A stretch of 64,000 bases of DNA from Parachitinimonas caeni (GTDB taxonomy: Bacteria; Pseudomonadota; Gammaproteobacteria; Burkholderiales; Chitinimonadaceae), in assembly GCF_030129945.1 (NCBI RefSeq), contig NZ_JARRAF010000002.1, forward strand, positions 186,001 to 250,000, in the 5' to 3' direction. Positions 1 through 8,130 of this stretch are shown here, one piece after another. A program made the translations under genes and the position numbers. The notes under the pieces were generated by a model that worked only from the letters and a program-made list of their open reading frames with translations, searched no databases and was not told the origin of the DNA. Each line of letters starts with the position of its first letter. Position 1 is the stretch's first letter.

Positions 1-417
1 CTGCAGGAAAGCCGACGAGCCCTTCTCGACCGTCACGCCCTGCCGCCGCACTTCTTCCGGCAAGCGCGCATCGGCCTGCTTGACGCGGTTGTTCACGTCC
101 ACTGCGGCCTTGTCCACATCCGTGCCGATTTCAAAGGTCACGGCGATCTCGACCGCACCATTCGAGGTCGAGGTCGAGTTCATATACATCATGCCCTCAA
201 TGCCGGTCAGAGCATTTTCGATGGGCGCCGCCACCGTCTCCGCAATCGTTTCCGCCGAAGCACCGGGGTAGAAGGCGCGAACCTGCACCACAGGCGGCGA
301 AATATCGGGATACTGGGCAATCGGCAAGACACGCATCGCCGCCAGACCCGCCAAAACCATGAAAATGGAAATGACGAAGGCGAAGATCGGTCGATCGATA
401 AAGAAACGAGAAAACAT
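1..417 (-). CDS. RND multidrug efflux permease (AcrB/MexB type), N-terminal part
   Basis: This is the inner-membrane pump subunit of a tripartite drug exporter; the gene runs off the left edge, so only about 139 N-terminal residues are seen. The start MFSRFFIDRPIFAFV is the usual opening of hydrophobe/amphiphile RND pumps, followed by the first transmembrane helix. The PIAQYPDI and YPGASAE motifs and a MYMNSTS stretch of the first porter subdomain follow. It lies 12 bp downstream of the membrane-fusion gene and shares its transcript. Substrate cannot be told from this fragment. Confidence 0.93.
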   Translation of the reverse strand, partial: MFSRFFIDRPIFAFVISIFMVLAGLAAMRVLPIAQYPDISPPVVQVRAFYPGASAETIAETVAAPIENALTGIEGMMYMNSTSTSNGAVEIAVTFEIGTDVDKAAVDVNNRVKQADARLPEEVRRQGVTVEKGSSAFLQ

Positions 418-429
418 GCAGCCCCCCGC

Positions 430-1668
430 TTATGACTTGGCCGCTGGTGCAGGCGGTGCAGACTGCGCCCCTGCAGCAACTGGCTTGACCGGGGTTCCCG
501 GCATGAAAATGCGGGCAACGCCGTCAACGATGACCTGGTCGCCAGCCTTGAGGCCCTGCTTGATCACCCAGCCATTCTTGACCTCGCCATCCAGCCGGAC
601 CCAATCGCCCACCACTACCGGACGTGGCTCAGCCGCCGGATTACCATCCTTGCCCTTGCCCACTACGTAAACATACTTGCCGGTCGGACCTTCGAGCACC
701 GAGCGCTGCGGCACCACCAACGCCGCTGGCCGGCTGGCCCCCATCAGCAGTACCCGGACAAACTGGCCGGGAGCCAGCTTGCCATCCGGGTTGGCAAGGC
801 TGGCTCGTGCCGCATAAGTACCGGTTGCCGGATCAGCCTTGTAGTCGCTGAAGTCGAGATGACCGGTCTCACGGTAAACACTGCCATTGGATAGCAGCAC
901 TTTCACGTTGAATCCTTTATCGGCGAGCTTCAGCTCACCACTGGCCAACTCCTGCTGCACGCGCCCCTGCTCGGCCTCGGCCACGCCAAACTGCACGTGC
1001 GCCGGATTCGTCTGCGCCATGGTGGCCAGCAACGAATCCCCCTGCGCCGATACCAGGCTGCCTTGCTCTTTCAGGGTCTTGCCAATCACGCCATCCATCG
1101 GGGCCGTCACAACGGCATGATCCATATCCAATTTGGCTGCCGTTCGACGCGCTTCAGCCGCCTTGAGCGCGGCTTTGGCGATGTCAACGGCCGATGTGGC
1201 ATCGTCAGCCTCTTTCTGGCTGGTGGCCTTGGCTTCGATCAGGGGTTTGAGGCGGGTCAGATCCCGCTCGGCCTGAGCCAGACGCGCCTTGGCCATCGCT
1301 TCATCGGCTTCGGCAGCGGCCAGCTGGGCGGCAAAAGGCGCGGGATCAATCTGATACAGCGCCTGACCGGCCTTGATCCGGTTTCCTTCGGTAAACAGAC
1401 GTTTCTCGATCAAACCACTGACGCGCGACCGGACTTCCACTTCACGCGAACCGGCAATCTGGCCAACGTATTCAAATTCGATCGGCACCTCTTTGGGTGT
1501 CACGGTGACAATGCTGACCTCTGTGGGTGGCATCATCATGCCATGCCCGGCCTCGCCCGGCTTTTGACCACAGGCAGTCAGCAGCAGGGGAATGGCCAGG
1601 GCCAGAGGTAAGGACGCAGCAGGCAGGCGAGGAGCCTTGGGAAATGCGGGGTGGTGCGGAACATGCAT
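430..1668 (-). CDS. RND efflux periplasmic adaptor (membrane fusion protein, AcrA/MexA type)
   Basis: A 412-residue lipoprotein adaptor that links the inner-membrane RND pump to an outer-membrane channel. The N-terminus is a signal peptide ending in the lipobox LLTACG. The body shows the barrel-sandwich lipoyl halves (VEVRSRVSGLI early and VVTAPMDGVIG later), an alanine-rich coiled-coil hairpin between them, and C-terminal beta domains (SVLEGPTGKYVYVV). The start at 1668 was chosen over a longer reading because a GGGAGAC ribosome site precedes it and it places the signal peptide at the N-terminus. The permease follows after 12 bp; no outer-membrane channel gene is visible in the window. Confidence 0.93.
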   Translation of the reverse strand: MHVPHHPAFPKAPRLPAASLPLALAIPLLLTACGQKPGEAGHGMMMPPTEVSIVTVTPKEVPIEFEYVGQIAGSREVEVRSRVSGLIEKRLFTEGNRIKAGQALYQIDPAPFAAQLAAAEADEAMAKARLAQAERDLTRLKPLIEAKATSQKEADDATSAVDIAKAALKAAEARRTAAKLDMDHAVVTAPMDGVIGKTLKEQGSLVSAQGDSLLATMAQTNPAHVQFGVAEAEQGRVQQELASGELKLADKGFNVKVLLSNGSVYRETGHLDFSDYKADPATGTYAARASLANPDGKLAPGQFVRVLLMGASRPAALVVPQRSVLEGPTGKYVYVVGKGKDGNPAAEPRPVVVGDWVRLDGEVKNGWVIKQGLKAGDQVIVDGVARIFMPGTPVKPVAAGAQSAPPAPAAKS

Positions 1669-2006
1669 TGGATTGTCTCCCTGAAGGGCAGCTGGTTTGG
1701 TTTGCATGGCAGGCGACGTTGCCAGGCAACACATTCAAATCAGCATAGCGTGTCGGAATGAAAGGTGCGGCCACCAAACAGGACGATTTGCCGCTCGAAC
1801 GGTACTCCCCCGGTCGCAACCAAAACTTGCCAACCTTCAGCCGCCACCACGCAGGCCGAACAAGCGCTTTATACGCGGCGTCCCGGGTTTTTCTGGAAAT
1901 CGGTCAGCCACCGCCCTCAGTTGGCCGGCAAAGTGCATCGCTGCCGATTCAAGCACGCAGGCCGCATCAGGCAAAGGCCCTGCCTTTCCATTCCAGGTGT
2001 CGGGCA

Positions 2007-2057
2007 TTTTAGATACATACACGCATGTTTGTAAATCGGTCTAAGGGTGGTTTAAAA
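2007..2057. promoter_or_regulatory. Divergent promoters with an AcrR/TtgR-like operator
   Basis: An imperfect 20-bp palindrome, TACATACACGCATGTTTGTA, at 2014-2033 (arms match 8 of 10) resembles the TACATACA-type operators bound by AcrR and TtgR. It overlaps two predicted promoters. Rightward, TTGTAA (2029-2034) and TTAAAA (2052-2057) are 17 bp apart, toward tetR. Leftward, TTTACA (2035-2030) and TAAAAT (2012-2007) are 18 bp apart, toward the pump genes. The position explains how one repressor could control both directions. The leader of the pump mRNA would be about 330 nt; nothing else is recognised in 1669-2159. Confidence 0.6.
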
Positions 2058-2159
2058 TTAGGGGAAACCGAGGGCAGCTTGCGTTCTGGCTCCCTCAACA
2101 AACCAGGCCACCAGCCCAAAGCAATGGCCGGAATACGTCCGTTCGAGAGGAAGTCAGTC

Positions 2160-2810
2160 ATGGTTCGCCGCACCAAAGAGCAAGCGCTGGCAACACGCGA
2201 GTTGCTTTTGGATACTGCTCAGCAAGTATTTCTGGAAAAAGGTGTGGCACGCGCCACGCTTGACGATATTGCCCGCGCCGCCAAGGTGACCCGAGGGGCT
2301 ATCTACTGGCACTTCAGGAATAAAGCGGAGTTATTCGCGGCAATGTGCGACCGGGTATCGCTGCCGATGCAGGCCATGCTCGACCCCTTGATGCGGGAAA
2401 CCGGACCCGACCCGCTAGGTCGCCTCAAGCGCACAACCATCATGGTGCTGCAATTGGCCGCAGAAGACCCCCGTGCCCGGGATGTCTTCGAAATCATGTT
2501 CTTCAAATGTGATGCCGGAAACCCTGAGATCGCCAGCGTGCTCAGCGCCGAAGCCGACAACAAGCGCCAGTGCATCAAAGAGCTGAAAGACTCGCTGGAT
2601 GCCGCCATCGCCGCCGGCCAGCTACCCGCTGCGCTCGACAGCGGTCTGGCCGCCGAAGCCCTCAACGCTTTTGTCGCCGGCCTGTTGCAAAACTGGCTGG
2701 CTCGCCGGGACTTCGATTTGGCTGCCCAGGCTCCGGTATTGGTAGATATGTTGTTTCAGGGCTTCGCCGGGCTCACACAGACCAAGCGCCCTCCGCCGAG
2801 TCTTGCCTGA
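2160..2810 (+). CDS. TetR-family repressor of the efflux operon (AcrR/TtgR type)
   Basis: A 216-residue TetR regulator divergent from the RND pump. The N-terminal helix-turn-helix is clear (TLDDIARAAKVTRGAIYWHF, residues about 38-57), and the C-terminal part matches the AcrR-type ligand-binding domain (DVFEIMFFKC). The start at 2160 follows a GAGAGGA ribosome site; an in-frame extension up to 2025 exists but would run through the operator region. It most likely represses the divergent pump genes and itself, with release by hydrophobic compounds, as known for AcrR, MexR-like TetR and TtgR proteins. The ligand cannot be predicted. Confidence 0.9.
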   Translation: MVRRTKEQALATRELLLDTAQQVFLEKGVARATLDDIARAAKVTRGAIYWHFRNKAELFAAMCDRVSLPMQAMLDPLMRETGPDPLGRLKRTTIMVLQLAAEDPRARDVFEIMFFKCDAGNPEIASVLSAEADNKRQCIKELKDSLDAAIAAGQLPAALDSGLAAEALNAFVAGLLQNWLARRDFDLAAQAPVLVDMLFQGFAGLTQTKRPPPSLA

Positions 2811-2858
2811 GTTCAGCTGAAGGTTTGTCTCCGGCCGAAAAAACGTCAACTGAAGAAT

Positions 2859-3452
2859 CTAGCGCGGTTTGTAGTGCTTATGGTGCGCCATGGCCAGCAT
2901 TTCCCGGTCTCCCCGGCTATCGCCATAGGCATGAACGACCTCAGGCTGACGACCATTCAACCAATCGTTGATGCGCCGTACCTTTTCGGGGCCATAGCAG
3001 TTGGGGCCATTCAGGCGCCCCGTCAGCCGGCTACCCTGTGTTTCAAGCCGGGTACACAGCACTGCCGAGAACCCCATGCGCTTGGCAAAGGGTGCCAGAT
3101 AGATATCTGGCGATGCCGAAACCAGCACGCACTCATGGCCCGCCTGCTGATGCCACTTCAGTTTGTCCACCACGCCCGGTCGCAACCAATTCGGAATTCG
3201 TTCTTCGGCAAACAACTCGCCCCAAGCGCTGACTTCGGCCAGATCGCGCCCCCCCAGAAATCGGGTAATGACTTTCTGCTTGGCAATATCGTTGGGAACG
3301 ATACGAGCCAGGTAGGCCAGCAACAGCGGCGACAGGATTGCCATCCCGCGAAAGTAGGTGACGTCGCCTGCCACGTATCGTAGAAACGGCAGCAGCGAAT
3401 CCCGGTCGGTCAGCGTGCCGTCGAAATCGAATAGCGCCAGTTCCTGGCTCAC
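2859..3452 (-). CDS. HAD-superfamily phosphatase (HAD-IB, PSP-like)
   Basis: A 197-residue HAD hydrolase. Motif I DFDGTLTDRDS (residues 9-19), motif II VSAS, and motif III YGDSRGDREM are all present, with a helical cap between motifs I and II. It overlaps the preceding SDR gene by ATGA and ends the glycan operon, facing the tetR gene tail to tail. In mycobacteria the 5-phosphate of decaprenyl-phosphoryl-phosphoribose is removed by Rv3807c (PAP2 family). Here a HAD enzyme next to DprE1/DprE2 and the DPPR synthase is the natural candidate for that step, but this is inferred from position only. Confidence 0.85.
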   Translation of the reverse strand: MSQELALFDFDGTLTDRDSLLPFLRYVAGDVTYFRGMAILSPLLLAYLARIVPNDIAKQKVITRFLGGRDLAEVSAWGELFAEERIPNWLRPGVVDKLKWHQQAGHECVLVSASPDIYLAPFAKRMGFSAVLCTRLETQGSRLTGRLNGPNCYGPEKVRRINDWLNGRQPEVVHAYGDSRGDREMLAMAHHKHYKPR

Positions 3453-4192
3453 AGGCTCATCCTTTTGAAGACCGCCTCGGGGATGTGGCGGATTATCAGC
3501 ATGATAAGCCGCCAGAAGCCCGGCAGGTAGACTTCCCCGTCGGCCCGTTCCATTGCACGCACAATCCCGCTTGCAACCTGATCGGCACTGGCCCAGAGGG
3601 CGCCTTTCTTGAAACTGGCCGTCATCGGGGTATCAACGAATCCGGGTTTGATGGTCACTACCCGTACGCCTTTACGGCTCAGGCGATTGCGCAAGCCCTG
3701 CAGGAACAAACCCACCATGCCTTTGGCCGCACCGTAGACATAGTTGGACTGCCGGCCCCGATCTCCCGCCACCGAGCCAATCACCGCGATGACGCCCCGC
3801 CCTTGGGCTTCGAACCGGTTAGCCAGCAAAGAAGCCACCGCAATCACGGACAGGGCATTGGTTTCCAGCTCCATCAGGGTCTGCGCCACCGACGCTTCGC
3901 AGGCTTTCTGATCGGGCAGACTGCCGTGGGCAATCAGTACACCATCCAGGCCCTGCAGTGCATTCCATGCCCCTTCGACGAGCGCCGCGTGAGCGGTACG
4001 GTCGGTGGCATCATAAATGGCCTCGACAATTTTGACGGCCGACCCGCCCCGCACGTGCAGATCCGCCGCCAAGGCCGACAGTCTGTCCGGGTTGCGGCCC
4101 GCCAGAACCAACGATACGCCCTGGCCTACCCATTGCCTCGCAGCGGCGGCGGCAATGGCCGAATTGGCCCCAACAATCAGAATCTTTTTCAA
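3449..4192 (-). CDS. SDR oxidoreductase, DprE2-like decaprenylphosphoryl-2-keto-ribose reductase
   Basis: A 247-residue short-chain dehydrogenase. It has an N-terminal nucleotide site (ILIVGANSAIAAAAAR, a DprE2-style variant of GxxxGxG), a catalytic serine in IGSVAGDRG and the YxxxK pair in YVYGAAKGMV. The C-terminus carries a hydrophobic membrane-associating stretch (WRLIMLIIRHIPEAVFKRM) typical of DprE2. It lies 58 bp after the DprE1-like gene and overlaps the HAD gene. In the known pathway DprE2 reduces the 2-keto intermediate made by DprE1 to decaprenylphosphoryl-D-arabinose with NADH. The paired context makes this assignment fairly firm. Confidence 0.85.
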   Translation of the reverse strand: MKKILIVGANSAIAAAAARQWVGQGVSLVLAGRNPDRLSALAADLHVRGGSAVKIVEAIYDATDRTAHAALVEGAWNALQGLDGVLIAHGSLPDQKACEASVAQTLMELETNALSVIAVASLLANRFEAQGRGVIAVIGSVAGDRGRQSNYVYGAAKGMVGLFLQGLRNRLSRKGVRVVTIKPGFVDTPMTASFKKGALWASADQVASGIVRAMERADGEVYLPGFWRLIMLIIRHIPEAVFKRMSL

Positions 4193-4250
4193 CTCATTCC
4201 CTCAAATAATCAATGCAATGGCGTTTTGAGCCGGTGTCGGCTGACAGCCT

Positions 4251-5549
4251 CTAAGCGGCCATCACCCGTCGCCACAGGCTGGATGAAAATGCCGGATCGA
4301 CAAACGCGCTAAAGCGCTGCCAGGCCGGGTAGTAATGGCGGAAATGTTCGGCCGGCATCGTTGCGTCTTTCGCCGGGTAGATGGCACCACCGTGATCCAG
4401 CACCACCGCATCCAGCTCACGGAACAATTGGAGCGTCGCGTCGCCGCGATTCGGGAAGTCCAGCGCCAGGGTGTAGCCAGGGCGCGGAAACGACAACCAG
4501 CCAGGTGAAGCCTGATCGCCAAATCGCTTCAGCACCGCCAGAAACGAACCTTGTCCGCTACGGGCGATGGCCTGCAGCAAGCGGTCCAGTGCCTGGGCAC
4601 CGGCTTCAGGAGCGACCACGCATTGGTACTGGTAAAAGCCACGTGGGCCATACATGCGGTTCCACTCCAGCAGGCTATCGAGCGGGTAGAAGTAAGGCTC
4701 ATAGTGGGTCAGCGTCTGCCCGGTCGCCAGCGGCCGATGATAGTAGAGTTGGTTGAACGCGCGCAGTGACAGACCGTTGACCAGCGACCACGGCGGCGTC
4801 AGCGGCAGACGCCGTCGCCGCGCCTGATACAGCGGCAGCTGCGTGAGCGACGGCGCATGGTCGCCCACAAAATAGATGCCCCGCCCGCGCCCCGCCCCGC
4901 CCGCCAGGCAGTCCAGCCAGGCCACGGTGTATTCGTGGCGCGGCGCCACCTCTGCGTCGAGTTCGATGAACTGCTGCAAGTTGCGAAAGCGGATCGCCTC
5001 GGTCCACAGAAAGGGGTTGGCGATCCGCCGCAGCTGCAGCTCAGCCCAAGTGATCAGCCCGGTCAGGCCCAGGCCACCGATGGTGGCACCAAACCAATCC
5101 GCATCATGCTGCGGACTGCACAGACGACGGCTACCATCTGACCGCAGTAGTTCGAACTGGCGGACATGGCAACCGAAGCTTCCTGCAACATGGTGGTTTT
5201 TACCGTGGACATCGTTGGCGATTGCCCCGCCCACCGTGACAAAACGGGTACCCGGGGTGACCGGCAGAAACCAGCCCTGCGGCACCGCGAGCGAGAGGAT
5301 ATGGTCGAGCTGCACACCGGCTTCACAGCGCAGAATGCCGCTCGCCGGGTCGAAGTCGATGAAGCGATCCAGGCCCGCAGTATCCAGCAAGGCCCCGCCA
5401 CGATTCAGCCCGACATCACCGTAGCTACGACCATTACCGAAAGGCAGCATGGAGAAGCTGGCAGTCGGCAATGCCATCTGCCGGTCGCTCAGGGCATAGA
5501 CACGGCTTGGTTCGGCATCGATCCGTCCCCAGGATTGATAACGTTTCAT
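4251..5549 (-). CDS. FAD-dependent decaprenylphosphoryl-ribose 2-oxidase (DprE1-like)
   Basis: A 432-residue FAD_binding_4 oxidase. The flavin-binding motifs GNGRSYGD (38-45), TPGTRFVTVGGAIANDVHG (98-116) and KNHH follow the DprE1 pattern. Near the C-terminus GYTLALDFP (358-366) aligns, from memory of the mycobacterial protein, with the segment holding Cys387 of M. tuberculosis DprE1; that position is Ala here. The Lys in YPAKD (about 394) corresponds to the catalytic Lys418. The start MKRYQSWGR at 5549 overlaps the stop of the previous gene (ATGA), favouring it over a 15-residue extension. It should oxidise the C2 hydroxyl of polyprenylphosphoryl-ribose. Confidence 0.88.
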   Translation of the reverse strand: MKRYQSWGRIDAEPSRVYALSDRQMALPTASFSMLPFGNGRSYGDVGLNRGGALLDTAGLDRFIDFDPASGILRCEAGVQLDHILSLAVPQGWFLPVTPGTRFVTVGGAIANDVHGKNHHVAGSFGCHVRQFELLRSDGSRRLCSPQHDADWFGATIGGLGLTGLITWAELQLRRIANPFLWTEAIRFRNLQQFIELDAEVAPRHEYTVAWLDCLAGGAGRGRGIYFVGDHAPSLTQLPLYQARRRRLPLTPPWSLVNGLSLRAFNQLYYHRPLATGQTLTHYEPYFYPLDSLLEWNRMYGPRGFYQYQCVVAPEAGAQALDRLLQAIARSGQGSFLAVLKRFGDQASPGWLSFPRPGYTLALDFPNRGDATLQLFRELDAVVLDHGGAIYPAKDATMPAEHFRHYYPAWQRFSAFVDPAFSSSLWRRVMAA

Positions 5550-6517
5550 GAAGTTTGTTTTTCCCGCCACAGACTGAGTGCCAGTGCCGTACACCCCAAG
5601 GCGACGGCCAGCCAGAGCGTGACCAGTCGGACCAGAATGGTCGCCGCTGCCGCCTGTGCCGGCGGCACACCAGACCAGATCAAAAGCAAGGCAATCGCCG
5701 CCTCGGTCCCGCCAAGCCCACCGGGTGCAAAACTCAGGACGCCGGCCAATTTACCGATCATGTACACCAGCAGTACCGTGGTAAAGCTGAGGCTAACCCC
5801 CATACCACCCAGAATGGATTGGAACGCAATGCCTTCCACACTCCAGGCGAGCAGGCCGATCAGTAGCGATAGGGCCAACAGACCTCGGCCGTGGCAGTGG
5901 CGGGCGTCCTGCAGCAACCGCACGCCATGTGCCAGCCAGCGGCCGATACGGCCCTGCGCCCAGCGCCGGGCCAGCTGTTGCAACCAGTACGGCCACAGCA
6001 GACTGATCAAAACACCCGCGACCAGCAATGCACATAAGGCCACAATCGGGCGCGCCTGGGGAAACTGGGCCAGCCCCAGGCTGACCAGGGCGATTACTAC
6101 CATCAGGTCCGCCAGCCTTTCGCTGACAAAAATCGCCACCGTCTGGCCAAAGCGCACCCCGAATCGGGCCAGCAGCAACCCCCGCAATGTTTCCCCTGCA
6201 CGTAATGGGGTAGTCGTCAGAGCGAAACCCGCCATATAGGCCAAACCGCCATCCAACCACGGCAGACGATGCTGAAAGTGCGCCAGATAGCGTCGCCAAC
6301 GCAGATAGCGCAGGCCAAAATTGCAGCAGCTCATCAGGGCTGCCAGCAGCAAGCCGCCAGCTCCGACCTGCAAAATGGCACGCGAAACCTCCGCCCAGCC
6401 AACCCATAACACCACAGCCAGATAGGCCAGCACGGCCAGTAGAATGGAGCCTCCCAGCCAGACCCATTGGCGGGTCGGCGGGCGGGCCGTTGTCTGGCCC
6501 GTGTTTACAAACGTCAT
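5546..6517 (-). CDS. Polytopic membrane protein, LPG synthase TM-region/UPF0104 family
   Basis: A 323-residue protein with about eight predicted hydrophobic helices, of the lysylphosphatidylglycerol-synthase transmembrane family (flippase-like domain) but without a catalytic aminoacyl-transfer domain. Family marks seen are the RAGETLRGLLLARFGV segment, ERLADLMVV and the late FAPGGLGGTEAAI stretch. The start MTFVNTG overlaps the upstream stop by ATGA, so translation is coupled on both sides. Relatives often stand in cell-envelope glycan clusters with UbiA and glycosyltransferase genes. A role in moving or modifying a polyprenyl-linked sugar is plausible but not shown by sequence. Confidence 0.8.
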   Translation of the reverse strand: MTFVNTGQTTARPPTRQWVWLGGSILLAVLAYLAVVLWVGWAEVSRAILQVGAGGLLLAALMSCCNFGLRYLRWRRYLAHFQHRLPWLDGGLAYMAGFALTTTPLRAGETLRGLLLARFGVRFGQTVAIFVSERLADLMVVIALVSLGLAQFPQARPIVALCALLVAGVLISLLWPYWLQQLARRWAQGRIGRWLAHGVRLLQDARHCHGRGLLALSLLIGLLAWSVEGIAFQSILGGMGVSLSFTTVLLVYMIGKLAGVLSFAPGGLGGTEAAIALLLIWSGVPPAQAAAATILVRLVTLWLAVALGCTALALSLWREKQTS

Positions 6518-8130
6518 GTTGTCTTGCCCGTTTTCAGAAAAGCACGGCAATGCTCGGGCGACCCTGCCACCAGGCTGGGGGGATGCTTGTGCGAGACCAC
6601 TGCCAGACAGATCGACTGGCTCGCACGCAAGGCGCTTGCTTCATCGGCAAAATCCAGTATCAGAGAAAACCCGCTGTAGTAATAAAGATCGCTACCCAGC
6701 ATGGCCGATATATCCGCCCGAGGCTGGCGACGCAGCAGGCGGGTGGTGGGCGTATCGGAACTCGCCAGATACAGCACGACATCCTTGTCGTCAGCCCGTA
6801 GCGGCATCCAGCCATCCAGACGCAACCGGCTTCCAAACACCTGACGGTAATCGATATGCCCCGCCTCGCCCACCAACAGCGCCTGCGGTGCCGGATTGAC
6901 CAGAACCTGCAAGCCCCAGTCCTGGCAGCGGGTCTGGGGCAGAGGCAACGCCAGCCAACCTGCCCGCACTGCGTGTTCGTAACTGCGGGCAGCATTCACC
7001 GGGTCGGGATGGTTGTAGCGATCGACACAGCCAACCAGCGCTTCCGATGGAAACATCGCCAACCGTTGCTTGCGATGCTCAAGCTGTGGATAAACCTTGG
7101 CCGCCAGGGCGATATTTGCCGCCAGCACAGCACCGACGACCCACCACAACTCCCGTCCGACCGGGCGGAAACCTGCCACCAGCGCTGCCAGCATAAAGGA
7201 GCTGATGATGGCGTAGCGCGAAGACAGGGCAATTTCAAAGCCAAAAGGCGCACGCCGCAAAGTGGCGGCTATTGCAGTACCGAGTAGAAACAGCATGATC
7301 AGCAATGGCACCGGACGGTACTTCCAGTCGCCGCCCACCCCATAAACCAGGAAGGCCAGCAGAACCAGCGCCCCCAGCACCAGCGCGGGCCAGGAGGCGC
7401 CAGCCAGCCCGCCCATGAAGGCCACAAAAAAGGCCCCGAGATCCATCCAGCTGGCTTGCGGTACAGCGCCACTGGCAGACAGGTGGCGATACGTTATCAA
7501 GGTCAGCCCGAAGCCGATCATCCACACCGACAGGTCGGCCCAGCGTCGTTCCCAGGCCAGCCAGAGAGCCCCAATCGGCCATACCAGCATGCCGTTGGCC
7601 TGACTCAAGGCGGAAAGCAGCGCCGCCAGCACCGCTGGCCACAACCCCCAGCCATGCTGCAGGCAGACAAATGCAGTCAGCGGCAACAGTATCGCCAGAT
7701 AGTGCGACACCGCCGTCATCGCCCACAAATTGCCTTCCCAATAGGAAAAATTGAACAGGGTAACCCCTGCCAAGGCGGTTGTTACCGCCGGCAAACCCCG
7801 GGATAGCATGGTAAACGATGCCAGGAGGGCCAGATTGCCCAGCCAGATCAGATGGCGAAAGTCGAGGACACCGAAGAGGTAGCGGTCCAGCCAGGCGGCA
7901 ACCGTGGTGGTCACCACCAGATGCTCGTTATTGCTCTCGCCCAAGGTACGCCAGCCATCGGGGCCGTCGATCACCAGAAGACGCGACAGGATGGCTTCGT
8001 AATCATCCCAGAATGGTGCATTGCGGGCCCACAGCAAGATCAAGAGCGCGTAAATCAGCGGCGGTAGTGCCGCAAGCAGCCACTCGATGCGTGTTGAAGG
8101 CTCGGAATCGTCACTCAGACGATCAACCAT
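6514..8130 (-). CDS. Large membrane protein, probable polyprenyl-sugar-dependent glycosyltransferase
   Basis: A 538-residue protein with a short cytoplasmic N-terminus, about ten hydrophobic helices to residue 350, and a soluble C-terminal part of about 170 residues. The first loop contains FWDDYEAIL, an acidic pair placed like the catalytic Asp/Glu of GT-C enzymes (PMT, ArnT, arabinosyltransferases). Its last 100 residues resemble the end of the 780-residue protein at 12026-14368. It overlaps the DPPR-synthase gene by 16 bp and the UPF0104 gene by ATGA. Given its place in a DprE1/DprE2 cluster, an arabinosyltransferase is the best guess; no family name was recognised. Confidence 0.6.
   Translation of the reverse strand: MVDRLSDDSEPSTRIEWLLAALPPLIYALLILLWARNAPFWDDYEAILSRLLVIDGPDGWRTLGESNNEHLVVTTTVAAWLDRYLFGVLDFRHLIWLGNLALLASFTMLSRGLPAVTTALAGVTLFNFSYWEGNLWAMTAVSHYLAILLPLTAFVCLQHGWGLWPAVLAALLSALSQANGMLVWPIGALWLAWERRWADLSVWMIGFGLTLITYRHLSASGAVPQASWMDLGAFFVAFMGGLAGASWPALVLGALVLLAFLVYGVGGDWKYRPVPLLIMLFLLGTAIAATLRRAPFGFEIALSSRYAIISSFMLAALVAGFRPVGRELWWVVGAVLAANIALAAKVYPQLEHRKQRLAMFPSEALVGCVDRYNHPDPVNAARSYEHAVRAGWLALPLPQTRCQDWGLQVLVNPAPQALLVGEAGHIDYRQVFGSRLRLDGWMPLRADDKDVVLYLASSDTPTTRLLRRQPRADISAMLGSDLYYYSGFSLILDFADEASALRASQSICLAVVSHKHPPSLVAGSPEHCRAFLKTGKTT

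Noticed and set aside
1837-2022. 61-codon frame on the minus strand in the pump leader
   Set aside because: No family, no ribosome site; it runs into the operator. A leader peptide cannot be excluded but is not supported.
2025-2159. 45-codon extension of the TetR gene
   Set aside because: It overlaps the operator and promoter region and has no similarity to TetR proteins; the start at 2160 has a good ribosome site.
2812-2856. Possible repeat-family copy between tetR and the HAD gene
   Set aside because: Only AAAACGTCAACTGAA resembles the family end and the inverted partner is weak (8 of 9 bases); it may be just a terminator-like stem between converging genes.
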